Assembly: GCA_038231495.1 (NCBI GenBank)
Contig: JBBRLG010000185.1
Location: forward strand, 1 to 12,282
Direction: 5' to 3'
Source of the DNA: JBBRLG01 sp038231495
GTDB taxonomy: Bacteria; Planctomycetota; Planctomycetia; Gemmatales; Gemmataceae
DNA length: 12,282 bases
Under the pieces are notes generated by a model. That model made no database searches. It saw only the letters and a program-made list of their open reading frames with translations, and was not told the DNA's origin. Positions 1-5,634 of this stretch are shown piece after piece. The position numbers were made by a program, and so were the translations under genes. Position 1 is the stretch's first letter; each line of letters opens with the position of its first letter.

Positions 1-2129
1 CCCGCGATCTGACCGAAGCCGCGAGCCAGGGCAAAATCGATCCCGTGATCGGCCGCGACGAGGAAATCCGCCGCACGATGCAGGTGCTGTCACGCCGCAC
101 CAAGAACAATCCCGTCCTCATCGGCGAGCCCGGCGTCGGCAAGACTGCGATTGCTGAAGGCCTCGCCATGCGGATCATCCAGGGCGATGTGCCCGAGAGC
201 TTGAAGCGCAAGAAGCTGATGGCGCTCGACATGGGTGCGCTGATCGCGGGCGCGAAATATCGCGGAGAGTTCGAGGAGCGCTTGAAAGCCGTGCTGTCGG
301 AAGTTGGTGCCGAAGGCGGCAACATCATCCTGTTCATCGACGAACTGCACACGGTCGTCGGCGCGGGCAAGGCCGAAGGCTCGATGGACGCCGGCAACCT
401 GCTCAAGCCGATGCTAGCCCGTGGCGAACTGCATTGCATCGGCGCGACCACGCTCGACGAGTACCGCAAGAACATCGAGAAGGACGCGGCCCTGGAACGC
501 CGTTTCCAGCCGGTGCTGGTCGATCAGCCGAGCGTCGAGGACACGATCTCGATCCTGCGCGGCCTGCGCGAGCGCTACGAGATTCACCACGGCGTGCGCA
601 TCAAGGACGCGGCCCTGGTAGCGGCGGCGATCCTGTCGAATCGCTACATTTCGGATCGCTTTTTGCCGGATAAAGCCATCGACCTCGTGGACGAGGCGGC
701 GGCGAAGCTGCGCACCGAGATCGACTCCATGCCGACGGAGTTGGACGAGATCCTACGCCGCACCATGCAGCTGGAGATCGAGCGCGAGGCGTTGAAGAAA
801 GAGAAAGATTCGGCCTCACGCGACCGGCTGGCGAAGCTGGAAAAGGAACTGGCCAATCTGAAGGGCAACGGCGACCAACTCAAGGCGCAGTGGCAGACCG
901 AGAAGGAAGGCGTCCAGAAGTTGCGCGACCTGCGCGAGCAGATCGAGCAGTCCAAGGCGGAGATCGAGCAAGCCGAACAGCGCTACCGCCGCGGCGAGAA
1001 GGTGGACCCCGCCCAGATCGGCAAGATGCGCTACGAGCAGCTGCCCGCCCTGGAAAAGGAGCTTAGGAACGAGGAGGACGCCCTGGCCAGCAAGCAGGGT
1101 GCCGCGAAGCTGCTCAAGGAAGAGGTGGACGAAACGGACATCGCGGGCGTCGTGAGCCTTTGGACGCACATTCCGGTTTCTAAGCTCCTCGAAGGTGAGG
1201 TGCAGAAATTGCTGCACCTCGAAGAAGAGTTGCACGAGCGCGTCATCGGTCAAAACGAGGCGGTGTTGGCGGTGGCCGAGGCCGTGCTGCGGGCGCGGTC
1301 GGGGTTGAAGGACCCCAACCGGCCCATCGGCTCGTTCATCTTCCTGGGGCCGACCGGCGTCGGCAAGACCGAACTGGCGCGGGCGCTGGCTGAGTTTTTG
1401 TTCGACGACGAGCGGGCGATGATCCGCATCGACATGTCGGAGTACCAGGAGAAACACACGGTCGCGCGGCTCCTGGGCGCGCCGCCGGGCTACATCGGCT
1501 ACGAGGAAGGCGGCCAGCTGACCGAGGCGGTGCGCCGCCGTCCCTACTGCGTGATCCTCTTCGACGAGATCGAGAAAGCCAACGCCGACGTGTTCAACGT
1601 GCTGCTGCAACTGCTCGACGACGGCCGGCTGACCGACGGCCAGGGTCGCACGGTGGACTTCCGCAACACCATCGTCATTATGACCTCGAACATCGGCAGC
1701 CACCGGATATTGCAGTATCAGGGTTCGTACGTCGGCGAGGTGTACGACCGCATGAAGACCGTCGTGTTGGAGGAGTTGCGCAAGCACTTCCGGCCGGAGT
1801 TCCTCAACCGCGTGGACGAGACGATCGTGTTCCACGCCCTGAGCAAGAAGGACCTGCAACAGATCGTCGAAATCTTACTAGGGCGCGTGCGGGCGCGGTT
1901 GGAAGACCGGCACATTTCCCTGGAACTGACGGACGCGGCGCGGACGCACCTGGTCGAGATCGGCTACGACCCGGCCTATGGCGCACGGCCGTTGAAGCGG
2001 ACGATTCAGAAGGAAGTTGAAACGGCCCTGGGTCGGCAACTGCTGGAAGGCAAGATCCGCGACGGCCAGACGGTGCGGGTCGATTACGACGCGGCCAAGG
2101 GCGCGCTGGTTTTCACGGGAAATGGTTGA
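1..2129 (+). CDS. clpB: ATP-dependent protein disaggregase ClpB, 5' end outside window
   Basis: ClpB is a cytosolic hexameric AAA+ unfoldase that threads aggregated proteins through its pore with DnaK and small heat-shock proteins. The reading frame is open from base 3, so this is the C-terminal 708 residues of a protein I estimate at about 870; the N-terminal substrate domain is missing only because the window starts here. Visible parts are Walker A of ring 1 (GEPGVGKT, 123-146), Walker B (FIDE, near 336-344), the LERRF arginine-finger region, a long charged coiled-coil middle domain (about 735-1130), Walker A of ring 2 (GPTGVGKT, 1347-1370), Walker B (LFDEIEKA, 1557 onward), the pore-loop region GYIGYEEGG, and a sensor-2 GARPLKR near the end. 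The coiled-coil middle domain separates ClpB from ClpA and ClpC. The stop codon lies at the edge of a hairpin, and hsp20 follows 72 bases later. Confidence 0.97.
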   Translation, partial: RDLTEAASQGKIDPVIGRDEEIRRTMQVLSRRTKNNPVLIGEPGVGKTAIAEGLAMRIIQGDVPESLKRKKLMALDMGALIAGAKYRGEFEERLKAVLSEVGAEGGNIILFIDELHTVVGAGKAEGSMDAGNLLKPMLARGELHCIGATTLDEYRKNIEKDAALERRFQPVLVDQPSVEDTISILRGLRERYEIHHGVRIKDAALVAAAILSNRYISDRFLPDKAIDLVDEAAAKLRTEIDSMPTELDEILRRTMQLEIEREALKKEKDSASRDRLAKLEKELANLKGNGDQLKAQWQTEKEGVQKLRDLREQIEQSKAEIEQAEQRYRRGEKVDPAQIGKMRYEQLPALEKELRNEEDALASKQGAAKLLKEEVDETDIAGVVSLWTHIPVSKLLEGEVQKLLHLEEELHERVIGQNEAVLAVAEAVLRARSGLKDPNRPIGSFIFLGPTGVGKTELARALAEFLFDDERAMIRIDMSEYQEKHTVARLLGAPPGYIGYEEGGQLTEAVRRRPYCVILFDEIEKANADVFNVLLQLLDDGRLTDGQGRTVDFRNTIVIMTSNIGSHRILQYQGSYVGEVYDRMKTVVLEELRKHFRPEFLNRVDETIVFHALSKKDLQQIVEILLGRVRARLEDRHISLELTDAARTHLVEIGYDPAYGARPLKRTIQKEVETALGRQLLEGKIRDGQTVRVDYDAAKGALVFTGNG

Positions 2130-2192
2130 TTTGCCTTTGCCGCTTGCGGCGTTGCGGTCCTCCCCGCAACGCCGCAAGCGGCGGAGAATCAA
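2126..2192. repeat. Intergenic palindrome 1 (19-bp perfect stem) between clpB and hsp20
   Basis: The arms at 2139-2157 and 2164-2182 are perfect reverse complements of 19 bases (core GCCGCTTGCGGCGTTGCGG) around a 6-base loop, TCCTCC. An outer pair, TTGATT (2126-2131) and AATCAA (2187-2192), can extend the structure over the clpB stop codon. No T-tract follows, so it is not a standard intrinsic terminator. In RNA it would form a very stable hairpin ending about 10 bases before the hsp20 ribosome binding site. It could stabilise the upstream message, reduce read-through, or be a dispersed repeat. The structure is seen directly; the role is inference. Confidence 0.85.
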
Positions 2193-2196
2193 GAGG
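2191..2196 (+). promoter_or_regulatory. Ribosome binding site of hsp20
   Basis: AAGAGG lies 5 bases before the ATG at 2202 and fixes that start over the in-frame ATG at 2214. Its first two bases belong to the outer arm of palindrome 1, so a fully extended hairpin would partly hide it. Confidence 0.6.
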
Positions 2197-2201
2197 CACC
2201 C

Positions 2202-2573
2202 ATGTCACAGGATATGATTCGCCTGATGCACGTCCTCTTCTTGCCGGCGGCGGACGGATTACCGTACACCCCCTGGCGGCCGGCGTCCGACGTTTACCGC
2301 ACGCCCAGCGGCTTCCACGTCAAGTTTGAACTGGCCGGCGTGCGGGCCGAGGACATCGAACTGGAAGTGCTCGGCAACCGCATGACCTTACGCGGCACCC
2401 GCCGCGACGACTGCCACGCCCGCGAGGGTTGCCGGTGTTACCTGATGGAGATCGCCTACAGCGAATTTGAACGAACGCTTGAACTACCTTGCAACCTGGA
2501 ACGGGCGGACATCAGCACCAGCTTCCGCGACGGCATGCTGCTCGTTCACATACAGACGGAGGCCCGACCGTGA
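2202..2573 (+). CDS. Small heat-shock protein, Hsp20/alpha-crystallin family
   Basis: This is an ATP-independent holdase chaperone that binds unfolding proteins and passes them to ClpB/DnaK. At 123 residues it is short. A roughly 29-residue N-terminal arm is followed by an alpha-crystallin domain at about residues 30-119. Family marks are GFHVKFELAGV (38-47), the MTLRGTRR strand (61-68), EIAYSEFERTLELP (83-96, matching the usual E-x-x-YG-x-F-x-R-x-x-x-LP) and DGMLLVHI (110-117). The protein stops six residues after that last strand, so the usual C-terminal extension with an I-x-I/V motif, which links dimers into large oligomers, is absent. It lies between clpB and lon on the same strand, and its TGA overlaps the lon GTG, so it is very probably co-transcribed with both and translationally coupled to lon. 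Confidence 0.93.
   Translation: MSQDMIRLMHVLFLPAADGLPYTPWRPASDVYRTPSGFHVKFELAGVRAEDIELEVLGNRMTLRGTRRDDCHAREGCRCYLMEIAYSEFERTLELPCNLERADISTSFRDGMLLVHIQTEARP
2558..2562 (+). promoter_or_regulatory. Ribosome binding site that sets the lon GTG start
   Basis: GGAGG lies inside the last codons of hsp20, 7 bases before the GTG at 2570. This decides in favour of a GTG start overlapping the hsp20 stop (GTGA) rather than an in-frame upstream ATG at 2489, which would add 27 residues unlike any Lon N-terminus. Confidence 0.75.
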
Positions 2574-4927
2574 GCGCTACGACCGACAACGTGGTGGTCC
2601 TGCCCGTGCTGCCACTTAAAAATACCGTGCTGTTCCCGCACCTGTTCATGCCGCTGGCGGTGGGTCGGCCGCACTCGCTGGCCGCCATCGAGAGCGTCCT
2701 GACGACGGAAGACAAGACCTTCGTCGTCGTCGCCCAGCGCGACGGCTCCAATGAACCGGGCTTCGCCGACTTGCACACCGTCGGCACCCGCGCCGTCATC
2801 AAGAAGATGGCCCGCAACGAAGGCGGCATCGAGCTGATCGTCCAGGGCATCGAGCGCGTGACGCTGCTCAAGACGGAGCAGACCGACCCGTTCCTCAAGG
2901 CGCGGGTCCAGCCGCTGCCGTTCCCCGACGACACCAGCACCGAGTTGGAAGCGCTCCAGCGGACCGTCGTCGAGTTGGCCGCGCGCGTGATGCAAATGAT
3001 GCAGGTCGAGACGCCGATCAACCTGCAACAACTCATTATGCAGGCCGGCGACCCGTTGCGGCTGGCGTACATGCTCGGTTCCATGTTGAGCCTGGACGTG
3101 GCCAAGGAACAGGCGTTGCTCGAAGCGCCCACGCGGCTGGAAGCGCTGCGGCTGTTGCACGGCTACCTGACGCACGAGGTCCAGGTGTTGGAAGTGCGCC
3201 AACAGATCACGAGCCAGGCGCAGACGGAGATGACCAAGCAGCAGCGCGACTTCGTGCTACGGCAGCAGATGCGCGCCATTCAGGAGGAACTGGGAGAAAA
3301 GAACCCCGAAAAGGCGGAAGTCGAAGAACTGCGCCGTCGGTTCGACGAAACACAGCTGCCCGACGCGGTGCGCAAGGAGGCGGAGCGCGAGTTGACGCGC
3401 CTCGAGCGCATGCCGGCGGCGGCACCCGACTTCCAGGTGACGCGCGGCTACCTCGACTTGATTCTTGAGTTGCCGTGGATGAAGGCGACCGAGGACGTGA
3501 TCGACCTGGCCAAGGCGCGCGCGGTTCTGGACGCGGACCACTTCGGGTTGCAGGAGGTCAAGGAGCGCATCCTCGAAGACCTGGCCGTGCTGAAGCTGAA
3601 CCCGAAGGCGAAGGCACCGATCCTGTGCCTGGTCGGCCCGCCCGGCGTCGGCAAGACATCGCTGGGTCAGTCGATCGCGAAGGCGCTGGGCCGCAAGTTC
3701 GAGCGGCTGAGCCTGGGCGGCCTGCACGACGAGGCGGAGTTGCGCGGCCATCGGCGCACCTACATCGGCGCGATGCCGGGCCGCATCTTGCAGGGACTGC
3801 GGCGGGCGGGCGTCAACAACCCGGTGCTGATGCTCGACGAGGTGGACAAGCTGGGCCGCGACTTCCGCGGCGACCCGGCCAGCGCCCTCTTGGAAATCCT
3901 CGATCCGGCGCAGAACAACACGTTCCGCGACAACTACCTGGATTTGCCGTTCGATTTGTCGAAGGTGCTGTTCATCACGACGGCCAACGCGCTCGACACC
4001 ATTCCGCGGCCCTTGCTGGACCGCATGGAATTGTTGCGCCTGTCCGGTTACAGCGAGGAAGAGAAGGCGCAGATCGCCGAGCGCTACCTGTTGCCGCGGC
4101 AGTTGAACGAAACGGGCCTGACGGCGGAACAGCTTACAATCCTGCCGGACACGCTGCGGCGGATCATCGGCCGCTACACGCGCGAGGCCGGCGTGCGCGA
4201 CCTGGAGCGCTCGTTGGGGCGGGTGGCGCGCAAGGTCACGCGCCGCTTCGCCGAGGGCAAGACCGATCCCGTCACCGTGCGGGTTGAGGATTTGCAAGAC
4301 CTCCTGGGTCCGGAACGGGTGCGGCCCGAACGGCACCGGCTGCAACTGCAACCGGGCGTCTCGACCGGCCTGGCCTGGACCGAGGCGGGCGGCGACGTGC
4401 TCTACATCGAGGCGAGTATCCTCAAGGACGGTCGCGGCCTGCGACTGACGGGCCAACTCGGCGGCGTGATGCGCGAGTCGGCACACGCGGCCCGGTCGTT
4501 CGTTTGGGCGCACGCCGACGTGCTGGGCATTGACCCCGACCTGTTCAAGCACGCGGGGCTGCACGTTCACGTGCCGGCCGGTGCGGTGCCGAAGGACGGC
4601 CCGTCGGCAGGCGTGGCGATGGTGACGGCATTGACCTCGGCGTACACGAACACGCCGGTGCGCAGCGACGTGGCCATGACGGGCGAGATCACGCTGTCGG
4701 GTCTCGTGTTGCCGGTGGGCGGCATCAAGGAAAAGGTGCTGGCCGCGCAACGAGCCGGCGTCCGCCACGTGATCCTGCCGCGCGACAACGAGATGGACCT
4801 GCGCGAACTGCCCGACAAGGTGCGGAATGAGTTGAAGTTCACGCTGGCCGAGCGCATTGAGGACGTGCTGCTCGCCGCGCTGCCCGAGGTGGGGCAGCGG
4901 TTGCAACTGGCGGGGGCGAATTACTAA
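2570..4927 (+). CDS. lon: ATP-dependent serine protease Lon (LonA type)
   Basis: Lon is a cytosolic hexameric AAA+ protease that degrades misfolded and short-lived regulatory proteins. From the GTG at 2570 it has 785 residues, nearly the same as E. coli Lon (784). Domains in order are the LAN/PUA-like N domain (about 5-200, opening with LPVLPLKNTVLFP), a helical region with RQQMRAIQEELGE, the AAA+ module with Walker A GPPGVGKT (356-363) and Walker B LDEVDKLG (D423, E424), then the protease domain from about 590. The catalytic dyad is intact: Ser679 in KDGPSAG and Lys720 in GGIKEKV. The nucleotide-site numbering matches that of E. coli. It is the third gene of the clpB-hsp20-lon cluster and overlaps hsp20 by 4 bases. 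There is no transmembrane segment, so it is not the LonB type. Confidence 0.98.
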   Translation: MSATTDNVVVLPVLPLKNTVLFPHLFMPLAVGRPHSLAAIESVLTTEDKTFVVVAQRDGSNEPGFADLHTVGTRAVIKKMARNEGGIELIVQGIERVTLLKTEQTDPFLKARVQPLPFPDDTSTELEALQRTVVELAARVMQMMQVETPINLQQLIMQAGDPLRLAYMLGSMLSLDVAKEQALLEAPTRLEALRLLHGYLTHEVQVLEVRQQITSQAQTEMTKQQRDFVLRQQMRAIQEELGEKNPEKAEVEELRRRFDETQLPDAVRKEAERELTRLERMPAAAPDFQVTRGYLDLILELPWMKATEDVIDLAKARAVLDADHFGLQEVKERILEDLAVLKLNPKAKAPILCLVGPPGVGKTSLGQSIAKALGRKFERLSLGGLHDEAELRGHRRTYIGAMPGRILQGLRRAGVNNPVLMLDEVDKLGRDFRGDPASALLEILDPAQNNTFRDNYLDLPFDLSKVLFITTANALDTIPRPLLDRMELLRLSGYSEEEKAQIAERYLLPRQLNETGLTAEQLTILPDTLRRIIGRYTREAGVRDLERSLGRVARKVTRRFAEGKTDPVTVRVEDLQDLLGPERVRPERHRLQLQPGVSTGLAWTEAGGDVLYIEASILKDGRGLRLTGQLGGVMRESAHAARSFVWAHADVLGIDPDLFKHAGLHVHVPAGAVPKDGPSAGVAMVTALTSAYTNTPVRSDVAMTGEITLSGLVLPVGGIKEKVLAAQRAGVRHVILPRDNEMDLRELPDKVRNELKFTLAERIEDVLLAALPEVGQRLQLAGANY

Positions 4928-4942
4928 GAACCGGCGCAATAT

Positions 4943-5015
4943 CCGCCATCAGAGCCGCGACCGTCAGGGAGCGGTGGGAAGAACCGCTCCCTGACGGTCG
5001 CGGCTCTGACGGCGG
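4943..5015. repeat. Intergenic palindrome 2 (27-bp perfect arms) after lon
   Basis: The arms at 4949-4975 and 4983-5009 are perfect reverse complements over 27 bases (inner part CCGTCAGGGAGCGGT) around the 7-base loop GGGAAGA. After one mismatch, five more pairs extend it to 4943-5015. It starts about 20 bases after the lon stop. No T-tract follows on either strand. I believe palindromes with this kind of GACGGTCGCGG core recur between genes in Gemmata-like genomes, but that is memory, not a search. It may act as a 3' stabiliser or barrier for the lon transcript. Confidence 0.9.
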
Positions 5016-5047
5016 GCAGCTCGGACAGCGGGCAGAGGTCAAAGCGT

Positions 5048-5075
5048 TTGCTATCGCAGGTCGATGGCGTACAAT
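5048..5075 (+). promoter_or_regulatory. Candidate sigma-70 type promoter in the lon downstream region
   Basis: A -35-like TTGCTA (5048-5053) and a -10-like TACAAT (5070-5075, five of six consensus bases) are separated by 16 bases, followed by AT-rich ATAAAAG, unusual in this GC-rich stretch. The predicted start is near 5082. Transcription would run into the terminator at 5143-5187 and, if that is read through, into the gene at 5232. This is a consensus match only. Confidence 0.4.
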
Positions 5076-5081
5076 AAAAGT

Positions 5082-5187
5082 GAAGGTTGCCGGACGACTG
5101 GATGAAGGGCCGCCCGACCGCGCGGGCCCCGTGAACCAGAAGGCCGACGTGGTCGAACAACCGGTATCGACCCCGTCGGCTTTTTTT
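5082..5187 (+). ncRNA. Possible short RNA or attenuated leader between promoter and terminator
   Basis: The stretch from the predicted start (about 5082) to the T-run end (5187) is roughly 105 bases. It holds a small GC hairpin (GCCCG at 5112-5116 with CGGGC at 5123-5127) and then the 14-bp terminator stem. The loop of the terminator contains CAACC (5158-5162), which can pair with GGTTG (5085-5089) near the 5' end. It could be a free-standing small RNA, or the leader of the gene at 5232 if the terminator is conditional. I recognise no known RNA family in it. The elements are visible; expression is a guess. Confidence 0.3.
5143..5187 (+). terminator. Strong intrinsic terminator upstream of the 93-aa gene
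   Basis: The arms at 5143-5156 and 5167-5180 form a 14-bp GC-rich stem with one T/C mismatch and a 10-base loop, followed directly by seven T residues (5181-5187). It is the clearest intrinsic terminator in the window. It may end transcription coming from the clpB-hsp20-lon operon. It lies only 44 bases before the start codon at 5232, and I see no promoter after it, so that gene may depend on read-through. Confidence 0.75.
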
Positions 5188-5220
5188 GGCCCGCGACCGA
5201 CCGATTTAACCGCGATTTCC

Positions 5221-5226
5221 AAGGGG
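5221..5226 (+). promoter_or_regulatory. Ribosome binding site of the 93-aa gene
   Basis: AAGGGG lies 5 bases before the ATG at 5232. It supports that start over the ATG at 5080 in another frame, whose product looks like shadow translation through the terminator region. Confidence 0.6.
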
Positions 5227-5231
5227 CTTCC

Positions 5232-5513
5232 ATGGCACCAAAAGCACCGCCCGTTGAACAGCCCGTCGATAAAGACAAGGGCCGGCGCGAGAAGTTGAAC
5301 GCCGTCATCGGCGAGCAGGTCATGCACACGCTCGGCGAACCGGGCAACCTGCTCAAGGTGCAGGTCCGGCCGCTGTGGGAGAATTACTACCGCGTAAACG
5401 TCTTTATCGGCACGGACGGTGCCTTTGCGACGATTTCCAACAGCTTTTTCGTGCAGGCAGCCAGCGACGGCAAGATTGTCGCGTCCACGCCGAACATCCT
5501 GAAACAATACTGA
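5232..5513 (+). CDS. Conserved-looking small protein of unknown function
   Basis: I do not recognise this 93-residue protein. It begins with a charged, probably disordered tail (residues 1-20, Pro/Lys/Arg rich), then a short helix-like stretch KLNAVIGEQVMHTLG (21-35). The rest looks like beta strands: NLLKVQVRPL (39-48), YYRVNVFIG (52-60), a turn at TDG, then AFATISNSFFVQ (64-75) and a polar C-terminus. There is no signal peptide, membrane segment or cysteine. A good ribosome binding site, in-frame stop and protein-like composition support a real gene. It follows a terminator and converges on dnaE. Short proteins of this sort with a helix and three strands often prove to be lineage-specific, and I assign no function. 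Confidence 0.75.
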   Translation: MAPKAPPVEQPVDKDKGRREKLNAVIGEQVMHTLGEPGNLLKVQVRPLWENYYRVNVFIGTDGAFATISNSFFVQAASDGKIVASTPNILKQY

Positions 5514-5529
5514 CGCGGACCGCGCTTTT
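5514..5529 (+). terminator. Weak hairpin plus T-run after the 93-aa gene
   Basis: Directly after the stop codon, CGCG (5514-5517), loop GAC and CGCG (5521-5524) can form a 4-bp stem, followed by C and TTTT (5526-5529). It is short for a terminator but correctly placed. Confidence 0.25.
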
Positions 5530-5534
5530 CTGCC

Positions 5535-5547
5535 GCCCCTCCGGGGC
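5535..5547. repeat. Short GC hairpin in the convergent gap between the 93-aa gene and dnaE
   Basis: GCCCC (5535-5539) and GGGGC (5543-5547) form a 5-bp stem with loop TCC, inside CTGCCGCCCCTCCGGGGCTA. I believe similar sequences recur as half-arms of larger intergenic palindromes in planctomycetes, but only one copy is seen here. On the minus strand it lies downstream of dnaE without a T-tract. Confidence 0.35.
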
Positions 5548-5634
5548 TAAAACGCAACACCCTGGTTCGCGTAGAGCCAATTTTCTAAAAGGCATGTGCC
5601 GCTTCGATTCGCCCTTAACCATCGCCGGCCCTCG

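Noticed and set aside
45..47. GTG at 45 as the true clpB start
   Set aside because: The frame is open back to base 3 and encodes RDLTEAASQGKIDP, typical internal ClpB sequence before the first AAA+ ring.
2489..2569. Upstream ATG start for lon at 2489
   Set aside because: It would add 27 His/Arg/Gly-rich residues read out of frame through hsp20; the GTG at 2570 has a good ribosome binding site and gives the standard Lon N-terminus.
816..4939. Long minus-strand frames opposite clpB (816-1859) and lon (3257-4939)
   Set aside because: They lie fully antisense to highly conserved genes, are rich in His, Arg, Gln and Leu as expected from reverse-complemented GC-rich codons, and show no domain.
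5082..5187. Signal recognition particle RNA in the 105-nt leader (GTGAACCAG at 5131-5139)
   Set aside because: The conserved GGAAG / AGCAGC hairpin of SRP RNA is absent, so the short resemblance is chance.
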